From: Apostichopus japonicus | Taxonomy: Eukaryota > Echinodermata > Holothuroidea > Aspidochirotida > Stichopodidae | NCBI RefSeq assembly: GCF_037975245.1 | Contig: NC_092575.1 | Coordinates: 10,506,001 to 10,570,000, forward strand | Length of the DNA stretch: 64,000 nt | Reading direction: 5' to 3' | Shown here: one piece after another, positions 1 to 10,628 of the stretch | Layout of the letters: the number at the start of each line of letters is the position of its first letter | How positions within the stretch are numbered: the stretch's first letter is position 1 | The notes under the pieces: generated by a model | Told to the model about the DNA's origin: nothing | The model's input: only the letters and a program-made list of their open reading frames with translations | Database searches by the model: none | Translations under genes and position numbers: made by a program

Positions 1-570
1 GTAAAGTTACCATGACAATGTTATTAAAAGAGAGGGGGGAAAAAAAACCATCGCAAACTTTGTCACAACAAAATATCAGATTAAAGTTAAACAAACTGTT
101 CACATGCAATTTCAGTCCAGTCTAAACACAAGAATGAATTTGATGTTAAATTGTAGTGATAATTAGTGAAAAGATTTTTTTTTGTGGAAACATGTCATCG
201 TAATCACCTAGAACTAAACTGTCAATTATGATGGCAAGGATTTAAGAGGTCACATGGGACATACATCCTTTTCTGATTGGTCCACCTGACCTGTAATATC
301 CTATGGAATGATGTACAGTACTGACTCCACTAACAGCAAAGCAAATTGTTTCACACACTTATAGACCTGGTCACCTCCTCGGACTCTCATCGATAAAACA
401 GAGCAATACCTGACCAACAGCATTCCAATGATGAAGTCGGAGATATAGAATCAAAACAAGGGCAAATTATTCACACATCTATGCTCTCATAACACTTGTA
501 CTCTAATGGTGAGGACTACATGAATCACAAGGTCTTACATATTACCACATTGGAGGGATAATTGTGAAGT
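1..570. other. No gene seen (left edge)
   Basis: AT-rich sequence without a convincing exon, RNA gene or repeat on either strand. It may lie in the first intron of the ZNRF3/RNF43-type gene, whose first exon is at 9655-9873 on the minus strand and whose later exons must lie to the left. Confidence 0.4.
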
Positions 571-1269
571 AAAAACAAGAGCCCAAGGGCACTGTGGTTC
601 CTTGCTTGGGGTATATGACAATACACATAATATTATCAAGCAAGATTGGGCTCAAATAGTCCTAGTAATTGTGGTCCTACATGTTCCCATAAAGTAACCA
701 ACACTATAGCCAACACTTTTGTGATCACAAAATGTGATCGGATTTTTGTTCAAAAGGCACTTTTGAGATCTAAATACGGCATCGAAAATGTAAGAAATAT
801 ATGAGACCTACAAGCGTGTCAACAGATATGATAACATTGGTGACCTCAGATGACATGACCTTTAAGTTTCAAAAAGTTCCACCACCCCATTCACAACTTG
901 TCCCAAAATATCAACCATGTCACACCTTGGCATTGAGATTTAATTGCATTAAATGTCTAAAAATTAACTTTGAACTTGTATACATAACTTCACACACAAA
1001 GGTCACACGGAGGTCAACCAATTGACATTTTTGATCGGTGAGACCTAAATAGAGCATGACCATATACCATTTGCAACTTGTCCAAAAATATCAACCTTGT
1101 CACACCTTGGAACTGGGAGTTATTGCATTAAATGTGTGAAAATTAACTTTGACCTCATACTTCGCACACGAAGGTCACACGGGGGTCAACCCATTGACAT
1201 TTATGATCAGAAGGTACCTTTAACATCTGAAAATAGCATCAAAACTGTAAAAATCCACAAAACACGAAA

Positions 1270-1303
1270 AGGTCACCAGAGGTCAAATTGAGGTCAAGGG
1301 TCA
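1270..1303 (+). promoter_or_regulatory. Tandem nuclear-receptor half-site array, copy 1
   Basis: Four direct half-sites: AGGTCA at 1270-1275, 1280-1285 and 1291-1296, then GGGTCA at 1298-1303. The spacers are 4, 5 and 1 bases, which are the DR4, DR5 and DR1 spacings bound by RXR heterodimers (TR/LXR, RAR, PPAR/HNF4 types) in animals. The array sits inside the repeat unit. The motifs are seen directly; binding is inference. Confidence 0.55.
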
Positions 1304-1668
1304 CCCAGATGCGAATCGACAATTGGATTACATTGAAGCAACTCCCAACCCTAACGGACAATTTGTTCTCAAGTTATCGCAAAAATACTAGTTTTTTATC
1401 ATTAATTGACCTTTGGTGACCTTGTATCACATGACCGTTAAGTTTGAAAATATTCCCCTATACCATTTGCAACTACTACAAAAAAATCAACCTTGTCACA
1501 CCTTGGAACTGGGAGTTATTGCATTAAATGTGTGAAAATTAACTTTGACCTCATATAACTTCGCACACGAAGGTCACATGGGGGTCAACCCATTGACATT
1601 TATGATCAGAAGGTACCTTTAACATCTGAAAATAGCATCGAAACTGTAAAAATCCACAAAACACGAAA

Positions 1669-1702
1669 AGGTCACCAGAGGTCAAATTGAGGTCAAGGGT
1701 CA
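1669..1702 (+). promoter_or_regulatory. Tandem nuclear-receptor half-site array, copy 2
   Basis: AGGTCA at 1669-1674, 1679-1684 and 1690-1695 and GGGTCA at 1697-1702, with the same 4/5/1 spacing as the copy at 1270. It is carried by the next repeat unit. Confidence 0.55.
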
Positions 1703-2393
1703 CCCAGATGCGGGTCGACAATTGGATTACATTGAAGCAACTCCCAACCCTAAAGGACAATTTGTTCTCAAGTTATCGCAAAAATACTAGTTTTTTATCA
1801 TTAATTGACCTTTGGTGACCTCGCATCACATGACCGTTAAGTTTGAAAATATTCCCCTATACCATTTGCAACTTGTCTCAAAATATCAACTGTGTAACAC
1901 CTTGGCACTGGGAGTTATTACACTAAATGTCTGAAAATTAACTTTGACCTCATATAACTTAACATACAAAGGTCACCTTGGGTCAACTTATTGACATTTT
2001 TGATTGATAAGACCTAAATAGAGTATCAAACTATACAAATTGAAACATTTTTTTCTTTGCCCATTTTCTACCCCCAAAATACTAGTTTTTTAACATTAAT
2101 TGACCTTTGGTGACCTCGGATCACATGACCGTTATGTTTGAAAATATTCCCCTATACCATTTGCAACTTGTCCAAAAATATCAACCATGTCACACCTTGG
2201 AACTGGGAGTTGTTGCATTAAATGTCTGAAAATTAACTTTGACCTCGTATAACTTCGCACACGAAGGTCACACGGGTGTCAACCAATTGACATTTTTGAT
2301 CGGAAGGTACCTTTGATATCCAAATCTAGCATCAAAACCAAACATTTTCTTTTTTGCTCGTTTCCTCCCAAAATAAGCACATTTTTTCTAATG

Positions 2394-2414
2394 TGACCTT
2401 TGACCTTTTGACCT
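2394..2414 (-). promoter_or_regulatory. Three TGACCT half-sites, DR1 plus DR2
   Basis: TGACCT at 2394-2399, 2401-2406 and 2409-2414, with spacers of 1 and 2. Read on the minus strand these are AGGTCA direct repeats. Separate DR4 pairs (TGACCT, 4 bases, TGACCT) occur at 1407-1422, 1806-1821, 2101-2116, 2760-2775 and 2908-2923 in the same repeat. Confidence 0.5.
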
Positions 2415-2622
2415 TGGTTTCAGATGTAGTTTAATCTCCTGATTCCAAAAAACAAAACGACAAGTCTGTACAACCATCCTAACTCCGACCGAAAAACTTT
2501 GACCCGATATAACTTCGCACATAAAGGTCACACGGGGTCAACCTATTGACATTTATGACCAGAAGGTACCTTTGACATCTGAAAATAGCATCAAAACTGT
2601 AAAAATCCCCAAAAACACGTAA

Positions 2623-2656
2623 AGGTCACCAGAGGTCAAATTGAGGTCAAGGGTCA
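2623..2656 (+). promoter_or_regulatory. Tandem nuclear-receptor half-site array, copy 3
   Basis: AGGTCA at 2623-2628, 2633-2638 and 2644-2649 and GGGTCA at 2651-2656. The 4/5/1 spacing is kept although the surrounding unit is shortened. Confidence 0.55.
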
Positions 2657-3040
2657 CCCAGATGCGGGTCGACAATTGGATAACATTAAAGCAACTCCCA
2701 ACCCTAACGGACATTTCGTTCTCAAGTTATCGCATAAATACTAGTTTTTTATCATTAATTGACCTTTGTTGACCTTCGATCACATTACCGTTATGTTTGG
2801 AAATGATCCCTTACCCCATTCACAACTACTCCCAAAATATCAACCATGTCGGACCCTGTCAATGGGAGTTATTGCTGTTTTTAATATATTGGTTTTTGGC
2901 ATCTAACTGACCTTTGGTGACCTTTGCGAGCACCAAAAACAATAGGGATCTTCCTCTCACTATGGGCTATCCACCCAATAAGTTTGATCATGATACATCA
3001 TTTCCTTATTGAGATATCGTGTACACAAGCCAAGCGTCAC

Positions 3041-3080
3041 ATACACACACACACACATACACACACACACACACACACAC
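3041..3080. repeat. (CA)n microsatellite
   Basis: An almost pure CA dinucleotide run with two interruptions (atac). Confidence 0.95.
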
Positions 3081-3097
3081 GCCAAGTTGAATGCATA

Positions 3098-3127
3098 GGT
3101 TCCTTGCTTTGCAAAAAGCAAGGAACC
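3098..3127 (+). other. Perfect 13-bp stem-loop at the repeat's right end
   Basis: GGTTCCTTGCTTT (3098-3110) pairs perfectly with AAAGCAAGGAACC (3115-3127) around a GCAA loop, a GNRA-type tetraloop if transcribed. It marks the right edge of the 571-3129 repeat. Confidence 0.8.
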
Positions 3128-3129
3128 AA

Positions 3130-5539
3130 TGATACAGTTTTTGTGCCAATTATCATTTTAATGCCAAATTTATGTAAGAGATTAATGACTTGATATATTT
3201 GTTTAATCTGTATTAATTTATTGGAATATTGTTTAACATAAAAAATATTTTCTAAATTCCCTCAAGAATTATCAGTATATGATAAAGTACAGTATTTTCA
3301 AATTCAATTTGATATTTTCTTCAATTCTTTTGCTGGTAAGAATTTTAATTGCAAAACAGATACGAGAGTAACTTGAGACATTTGACTTTAATGATATTTC
3401 AGTTAAGTACAGGTCTCCATCTTTTCCTCTTTGTTGCTTTTTGCTTCAGAATTATATATCAGTTTTATGTTTCAAACTTGTTACAAAGAAAAAAACTGGC
3501 AAGTTGACATTTCAGTAATTTATTCTCTCCTTCAATTGGTAAACCATAAACCATGCCGTATTTCTATTAAGGAAACAGTACTTAGTCTCAAACTCATATA
3601 TAATTCATGTAATTTCTCATGATCATCAATGTATCATAACTCTTTCAGGAATTAATATGTGTACAGCATGCATACAGTATATATATATTCATGTACATAC
3701 ACAGACTAGGTAGAAATGTGATCTTGTTAATATGACGTGATCAAAAACAGATGTTACCAGCAATACTCATCGCATCGTATACCCTTTCCTATAGTCGATA
3801 AATCTAAGAACACACGCCCGATATTAACAGCTTTAATCCGTACAGCTTTATTTAAATTTTGCACCGATGTATCATGTATCATGTTTGTTACAGGACATCT
3901 TTTTAAAGGAGCTTTCTGAGCTTAATTCTGATGGACGTAAATTTTGATGTTGCTTCATCCAAAACATTCTTTAAAAAATGCAGGTCATTATTACAGCTTG
4001 TCTCTGGAGGCAAGGTTTCATTTCAATTAGTGAGCAAATGTCAGTTTTCTTTTTAAACATTTAATTCCCTGTTAAATATGAGGATGATGCTGTGTGAAAC
4101 GTCCGGGAGAAAAGACTCTGACAAATGAATCAAATTCAGTAATTTTTACTCACTCATATAAACCTCACAAAGCCCCCAAAAAATCTAGCAGCGTGTCTAA
4201 TAATTTGATCAAATGCAACCAAATTTTGAGTCATTTTTTGATAGGTTTTGGAAAAATTACCAACCAATCTGACTTTTATACAAGACCAAAAAAAAATAAC
4301 TGACAATTTTGTCAGTGCTAATATTTAATTCTTAAATCCCACAAAAAGTTCAATTTAGTTGTAAACAAGCTTGAATTAGTAAAGCTTCATTTCATCTGAA
4401 GTCAAAAGAATTTGCAATTTGGAAATGTGCTTGGTTTACATGTGATTTAATGTAATGTGAAAACGCGACTAGAGAGACAAAACTGTTCAGACACAAACTG
4501 AATCGTTAATTATTTTCTCATTTACCTTCATAATTTGGTGTAAAATTGTAGGAATCATGTACAGTATGTTAAGTTTGATTAAAAGTGATCTTACAGGCTT
4601 ACTTTGAGTAATATTTGGTTCTGATAAAAATTGAATTATATGACAAAATCAATTTCCATAGATTTAAAAAAAATCAATCCTTAACCAATCAATAAAGAGA
4701 TAAGGTTACACCGTGTCCCTTTAAGACGTTGTCCTAAAATCTCTGGTATGTTTTCGCAAGAGGCATCTTCATCTCTTGAGGAAACAATAACATCTGTCTC
4801 ATCATGAAAGGTGGTTACTGTAATTCCACATCATCATCAAGAAGATGATTGAAGAGGCTTTTACACTATAGGGTAGACAGTCATTAGTACTTAATAAAAA
4901 GTTACAATTTATTAAGTATAGTATTATTTTTTTTTTTTTTTATTCAGCCACTGTAATTGAATTTGAGTTTCAGGGAGCAATTTCCTTAGCTACCAAAACT
5001 AATTTAAATGAGAACTGATGATAACAAAACTAATATACTTGCCCACAGTACTACTAGCACCTCGTCGAACTTGAGCCTTTAACTAAAGAAAGTGACTGCA
5101 GCTGCTAGCTATAGCAAGATCATAAAATATTTTAAGATGTACAGTGGCAGTACTCTTTCTTACTTTACCGAATAAATTTACATTTTGTCAAAACAGCTGT
5201 TGTGCTACCATAGATGTACAGCTCTGTAAATTTGCAAAGCTGCAGTGAGGATATACTGTACAGGTCAATTATAACTACAAAATTCACCCAGAATTTGACA
5301 GCTTGAAATACTGGTCTGCTTGAGCACCATATTCAGCCAATTTATCAGGATGACACACACACACACAGATTGGCATGTTGAAATATTTCAGGACTGACTT
5401 TGGAAACCATGAACATATGAGGGTTAAAGAATAACACTCTTTCATATTTCATATTCTGGAAGTATTCCCTGAGGAAATCGATATGGCATTGACTACGGTG
5501 TGGGGGGGGGGATCCTGAAGTAATTTTTTTTACACCAAA
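3130..5539. other. No gene seen
   Basis: AT-rich non-coding sequence. The ORFs here are short, have no recognisable domain and lack flanking splice signals that fit together. A poly(T) run lies at about 4927-4941. Confidence 0.5.
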
Positions 5540-5790
5540 ACAAATTTCCAAAAATTACTACGGTTTTGTTACTTTTACACCCCCCAAAAAATTAGGGGAT
5601 GACTTGTTACTCACTTACACAACTAGCTTTGAGTATCAAAAACAATTTTTTTTTTTCAACAAAAACTTTAAAATTACTGTGGTTTTGTTACTTTTGTACA
5701 CAAAAAACAAATTGGGGATGACTTGTTACTCATTTACTCAAATAGCTTTAAGTATATATCAATTTTTTTTCTTCTTCACCAAATGAAAGT
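5540..5790. repeat. Two-copy tandem duplication, about 120 bp unit
   Basis: The phrases GGTTTTGTTACTTTT and GGGGATGACTTGTTACTCA occur near 5562 and 5592, and again near 5682 and 5712, each followed by a poly(T) stretch. The copies have diverged by scattered substitutions. Confidence 0.75.
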
Positions 5791-8600
5791 TATTGATGAT
5801 TGAATAAATGATGCTATTTCCTGCAAAGAAATTCATGGCCCAATAAATATTAATATTATATAATATATACTCATTGAGCACATAAAACATAAACATGCGA
5901 GTTCGAATGCATATCACAATTTTCAAGGTACTTTTCTTTAAATAAAGTTTAAAATGAAATTGCTACGTAAAGTTTGTCATACATATATAATCAAAACTTT
6001 TATGGAATTTTTGCATCATACAGCAAATAAAAGTTTATCATTGCCAACTTAAGTCACTGTTACTTTCACAGTGCTCGGGAGTATGTGACAATGTAATAAA
6101 GACAACTACTCTTAAAGCTATTCTGAAATGAAGAGGGGATTCGATAAAACTGATAAAATGTTGATGAAAATCAATGCAAAGTGGGTTGGCATTAGTTCAA
6201 TCTCTTTGTGATTCATTCAACTCTATTGCATCCAAATTATAGAACGACCACAGTGGCGGAATTTTTTGGGCTTCCAAGTTACCAATTCACCACTTTTTAC
6301 GAGCTTCTTTGGTTTGTTAAATCCTCCATGAGAAGTTCAGTCCTGAGTTACTCCTACTGTAACTGGTCAGTAGAGAGAGAGAGACTCTACCACAATAAAC
6401 ACACACAACCCCAAAAATTCCTTAGTTTCTGAGATAAGAGTAAAGCCACCCCCAACAACACAAACAGAATATTTCATGACAAAGCAAACCTATACCAAAG
6501 TCTTAAAACAGAATCAATTTGAAATCATTGCTTTGGCTCTGAACGGAATTGATGGAGTCAAATTTGTAAGTTATATGTTCTCAGGTACCATACAACATGA
6601 CCATGACTCTGCAAGTCACGAATCTCCATAATATCACACATTTGCACATCGAAGCAGCTTTTTCGGATAAATTTGGTCCGTTACTTTTAAGGAGTAATAA
6701 TTATTACTCCAAATGAGAGTTGATCCTACAGAGGTACAGTGAGAACCATGAGGGGAAGAATAAATTTAAGCTTGATCCTGTTCTTAAAATGCTGCAATAC
6801 TTTTTTCATCTTATGCACTCAAAGAAATTGGAAAATTTAATGTTCAATGCCAACCATGCAACCTTAACAGCAGTACATATGGATATATTAAACATGACTG
6901 GTGAAGCTGACAACTGACATGGGATATATTACGATGGAATAACATCTAAAAAAATTATCCAATAATATAGACGAGGAGTTCTGAGGGACAGACAAAATTC
7001 TTCTTATCAACCAATTTTATATAATAACGGTCATAAAATTCATGTTAAAACGATTGGACTTAATGAGTTCTCCTTCCTCTATTACTCAAAGATACAGACT
7101 TTGTAACAGGGTTTTGGGATAATTACAATTTTCTGTTCTGCTGAGCTAAAAAAAAGTTTGCGATAAAATTACCAAATATTTTAAACCCTTAAGGCACATT
7201 TCACATTCCATTGTAATCTCATCAGTGTGAGGCTTGTTGTCGATAGAGTTCCAAGCAGGTGGAGCTAAGAGTAACAAGAACTAAATACAATAACATTCCA
7301 TTGAATTTCTACATGATAAAGAAAGTTTCTTTTTCATTACTTTTTCTTTAATTTGTAGTAACATTACGTAGTAGTAAAACCTTCTGCACAGGGATCAATT
7401 TGGCCAACAGTAGGCAAGATACAGTAGTTCATTCTAGAACTAAGGATATAATTTGGAGATGACTAGGCTAACCTACTACTAGGAAAACCAATTACTATAG
7501 TATATATTGGTTTCTCTGATATCTTGGCATACTAGACACAAACAACAGGTTTTGGGTAGGCCACCTCCGTTTGGCAAAGAACCTGTTAAAGAAGAGTAAG
7601 AACCCCCACCCCCCACTCTACTGAAATCTGCAGTCATTTCCTGAAAGAATTGAAACAGCTTGGGCACAGTGATTTATCTTCTTAGATATATACTGAAATG
7701 TCTGAATTACCCAGTAATTGGAATCATTTATTTCTGTACTGTCTGCTTGTACTGATACAGTACTGTATATCACTGAGCTGGGCTTCGTAGGCATGTTCAT
7801 AGTAATTATGCATATATCTGAGTATATATCTTGCAAACAGGCCTCAGAGATCAAGTTACAATATAAACTTGCCAGCATAAAGTACATGTATGTATGGGCC
7901 CACATCGAAAGGTGATTGTATTGGGGCGATTGTTACTGTTATGATTGTTGTATTATTGTATAGCGTCACCGTATATGGTCGCACTGGAGGCTCGGCACTT
8001 GGTTTGTTATGGAGTACAGTGAGCAATAAAACGATCTAGCTCCTTAAAATGATTCTTGTTTGTATCGTTATTTTATAAGTAGCTTACTAAAAGAGTTAGG
8101 ACCTCCATCTTTTACATGCTGAATATATGTATGTAGACCGCACAGTTTAATGTGCATACCAGGTGATCATTAATGTATGATACATGTCTGCCAAAAAAAA
8201 AAGGCCCCAAAAACAAACTGTAAACAGCACAAAAGTTGCAGAAAGAATTCAGCCACTGACAGATCAACCCAAAGGCTTTTCTGTGAGCAGTCAAATGTAT
8301 TTAAAAGCCCCCAAAAAATGTAGCTGCTTTTATCATTTCACAAGAGTAAATAAATAGCTGGGTACGAGAATTGAAGATACCTACAGTACATACTTGTATT
8401 GCGATGCAAAATGTTGGTCATTGCACATAATTGGCAAAAATGCATTTTTTGACCATAAAAGTCTTACAGACAGCTAATTAAAAGATGATGTTTTTTAAGG
8501 CCACACAATTCTAGAAAATGCCCCCAAAAAACAGTACATTATCTCTGCTGTCCAGTGCAAGTGCTGTAGGCCAAGTGTGTGTTAGAGCATAGTGTGGTAG
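5791..8600. other. No gene seen
   Basis: AT-rich non-coding sequence. The overlapping ORFs at 7479-7915 on both strands have no recognisable domain. Confidence 0.45.
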
Positions 8601-8610
8601 CATGGTGGGC

Positions 8611-9180
8611 TCATAATTGACGCACTTAAGGATTTGATCAACGATGTCTATCAAGGAAAAATCCAAATCACTCAACTGTATGCTTTTTTCATACGTGTAG
8701 TCCCTCAAAAATGCAATGATCTCAAAATATTTATTGTTCTGTGCCTACGCAACGTACAATTGAGCAGAATTTCACCAATGTCTGACGTGTCAAGTTTTTA
8801 TACCCCAAAATTGACACATTCGTCGAAAGCTCACAGTAATTTTGTGTAAGTATTCATCCACTGACTTTGGATGCTGTTTGCTATGCTCTGAGCCTCTAAG
8901 CTCAGACATGTCAGGTCCCAGAGATTAGTGGTATCGTGTTGAGGTAATTTTGGTTACTTTTAGGGAGTAAGATTTTCAAATGCCAAAAATTTGTGCAAAA
9001 CTGGGGGGAGGGTGTTAAAAGCTTAAACAAAACCACAATTTGATCACCACATACCTGAAAGGGATCAAACTCATAAAGTATGTAACACTGCTTTGCTGTA
9101 AAATGTTTAGGTTGCGTACTTGTAGTACCGTTGCTAGTAATAATTGAAGGCGGGTCAATTATGAAGGTGCGTCAATTATG
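8611..9180. repeat. Possible inverted-repeat element
   Basis: TCATAATTGACGCAC at about 8610-8624 recurs inverted as GTGCGTCAATTATGA at about 9167-9181, where a second, diverged copy (gggtcaattatgaa) lies just beside it. The ends are too short to be sure this is a mobile element. Confidence 0.25.
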
Positions 9181-9654
9181 AAGCTTTTACTATACTGTGA
9201 AGGTGCATATCAGGTTCTGTCATTTACCACATTTCTGCAAACCAACAACAGGCTAGTACAGTACTAATGCATTGTAATTGACACCTAACAGTAACACAAT
9301 CACTAACTGCTTCTAAGCCTAGCCTATGTATAGTATGCTTATATTAATAGAGCTTAGTCCTACCTTGCCTTATTGTAGTAACTTCCCACTGTTGGACCGT
9401 AATGTAATAGACCGATACACTGAAGTGCTAATTGTAAATCACTAACTACAATTTATAGGCCTTACAGGGCCAAAGTTTAGTTAGTAACTAACACAACAGC
9501 TTTTAATGATGCTTCACAGTAGGCATTTACAAATGAAAGGTAACTTGTTTTTCGATATATAGAAAAACTTGATTCTACTATTAGCCTAGCACCAAAGCAA
9601 AGTGAGTTTGAGAAAGAGAATAAGATCATTATTCATATACTATAGTCTACAAAC

Positions 9655-9873
9655 CTGAATGAGATCCCCTTCAGCCGGGTTGCTGGTTCCTGCAGGCGAA
9701 TAGAACCCTCTAAGTTCTACTGTGTCAGTAGTGATAGGGAATTCGGCATATTCTTCTGAACTATACAGCGACAATTCGATCTCGGCTACATCTTCAGATG
9801 GTTTTTCGAATGATGTGGCATGGCAGCTTTGCGTGAAAATCACAAAAATAATAGAAAGAGAATAAAAACTCAT
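9655..9873 (-). CDS. znrf3: First coding exon of a ZNRF3/RNF43-type transmembrane E3 ubiquitin ligase (partial gene)
   Basis: 73 codons from ATG (9873) to a phase-0 donor (CAG|GTTTGT, GT at 9654-9653). Residues 1-19 form a hydrophobic signal peptide (MSFYSLSIIFVIF...SCHA). The following 50 residues match the start of the ZNRF3/RNF43 ectodomain: an acidic strand with SLYSSEEY, then GFYSPAG, a short spacer and AEGDLIQ, which line up with FESS, G-FS-AG and AEGEIVQ in vertebrate ZNRF3. ZNRF3 and RNF43 are membrane RING ligases that ubiquitinate Frizzled and LRP6 and are neutralised by R-spondin/LGR. The protease-associated core, membrane segment and RING are not in the window. They must lie beyond coordinate 1 after an intron of at least 9.6 kb, and a very long first intron is also known in vertebrate ZNRF3. 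No upstream ATG is in frame nearby. ZNRF3 versus RNF43 cannot be decided from one exon; the alternative is another secreted or membrane protein. Confidence 0.72.
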
Positions 9874-10558
9874 GCTGTTACCATGATGAGTACGAACTTG
9901 CAAATATATTCCCAGATATTAGCAACAAAAGGTGATCCATTCAACTCCCGAGAGTGTATGACTCCCAGTGACAAGTTCACCAAGTTTATTCCACTGACAA
10001 CACTGTGCACTGAATGATGAATGAGTTGATCACAGAACGAACGCTTTTGACTTGCCGCACAATCGATCCATAGCTTCACACGACATCTACAACTTACGAT
10101 TCGATTGTATTGAATGGTGTAGACATTTCTCACTAAAATGTACCGCAGTTGAAACAAGATTGCGTGTACTGAACAAGATCAGTTGATATACACATTTTGC
10201 TTCGTTGTGGCAACATATAAAAAAGCTTTTCGACAATTCAAGGCTAAAAGGGAGCAAACCTGAACCGTGGTAGGTTGCATTCTGATTGAGGGGAAGTGAT
10301 TATCACAGAAAACGAGATAATGTTGCCAATTATTATGATTTCATAAAATAAAATAAAATGTATTGTATTTAAATCAAATAATGCAAGTTAAGTTATATTT
10401 TAAGATTTAATAGGATAATATTTTTAATTCAATTAACGAATTGTTTTTGATGCATCAAATAGAATATATTTTATATATCAAGCAAATTTAGCTTTGCTTG
10501 GCAACTCTTTCACTTGTACCGTTGACAAACGTATCTATTTCACGGTGTCGGTATGAGG

Positions 10559-10628
10559 CCTTTGATGTGAAGCCAATAAAACAGAAGAAGCCCCGCCCAC
10601 CATGGTAATAAATCGGTAAACTTCAAAG
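10559..10628. promoter_or_regulatory. Two TCF/LEF-like sites upstream of the ZNRF3-type exon
   Basis: CCTTTGATG at 10559-10567 and TTCAAAG at 10622-10628 lie about 0.7 kb upstream of the minus-strand ATG at 9873. ZNRF3 and RNF43 are Wnt/TCF targets in vertebrates, so the placement fits, but seven-base motifs arise often by chance. Confidence 0.3.

Larger units (their letters stand above)
571..3129. mobile_element. Transposon-like repeat with internal degenerate tandem units
   Basis: A segment starting ACAAGAGCCCAAGGGCAC carries TGGTTCCTTGCTT near its left edge (about 594-607) and the inverse, AAGCAAGGAACCA, at its right edge (3116-3128), so it looks bounded by short inverted ends. Inside, a unit of about 400 bp is repeated: 1084-1485 and 1486-1882 are nearly identical, and shortened copies follow at about 1883-2170, 2171-2340 and 2480-2835. 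Recurrent phrases are CACACCTTGGAACTGGGAG and ACTTTGACCTCATATAAC. No transposase or reverse transcriptase is visible, so it would be non-autonomous. Repeats with similar edges and TGACCT-rich interiors are common in marine invertebrate genomes; the exact family is not assigned. Confidence 0.6.

Noticed and set aside
9874-9903. Upstream start for the ZNRF3-type exon at 9903
   Set aside because: The codon at 9903 is TTG, not ATG; the first ATG in frame is at 9873 and begins a good signal peptide.
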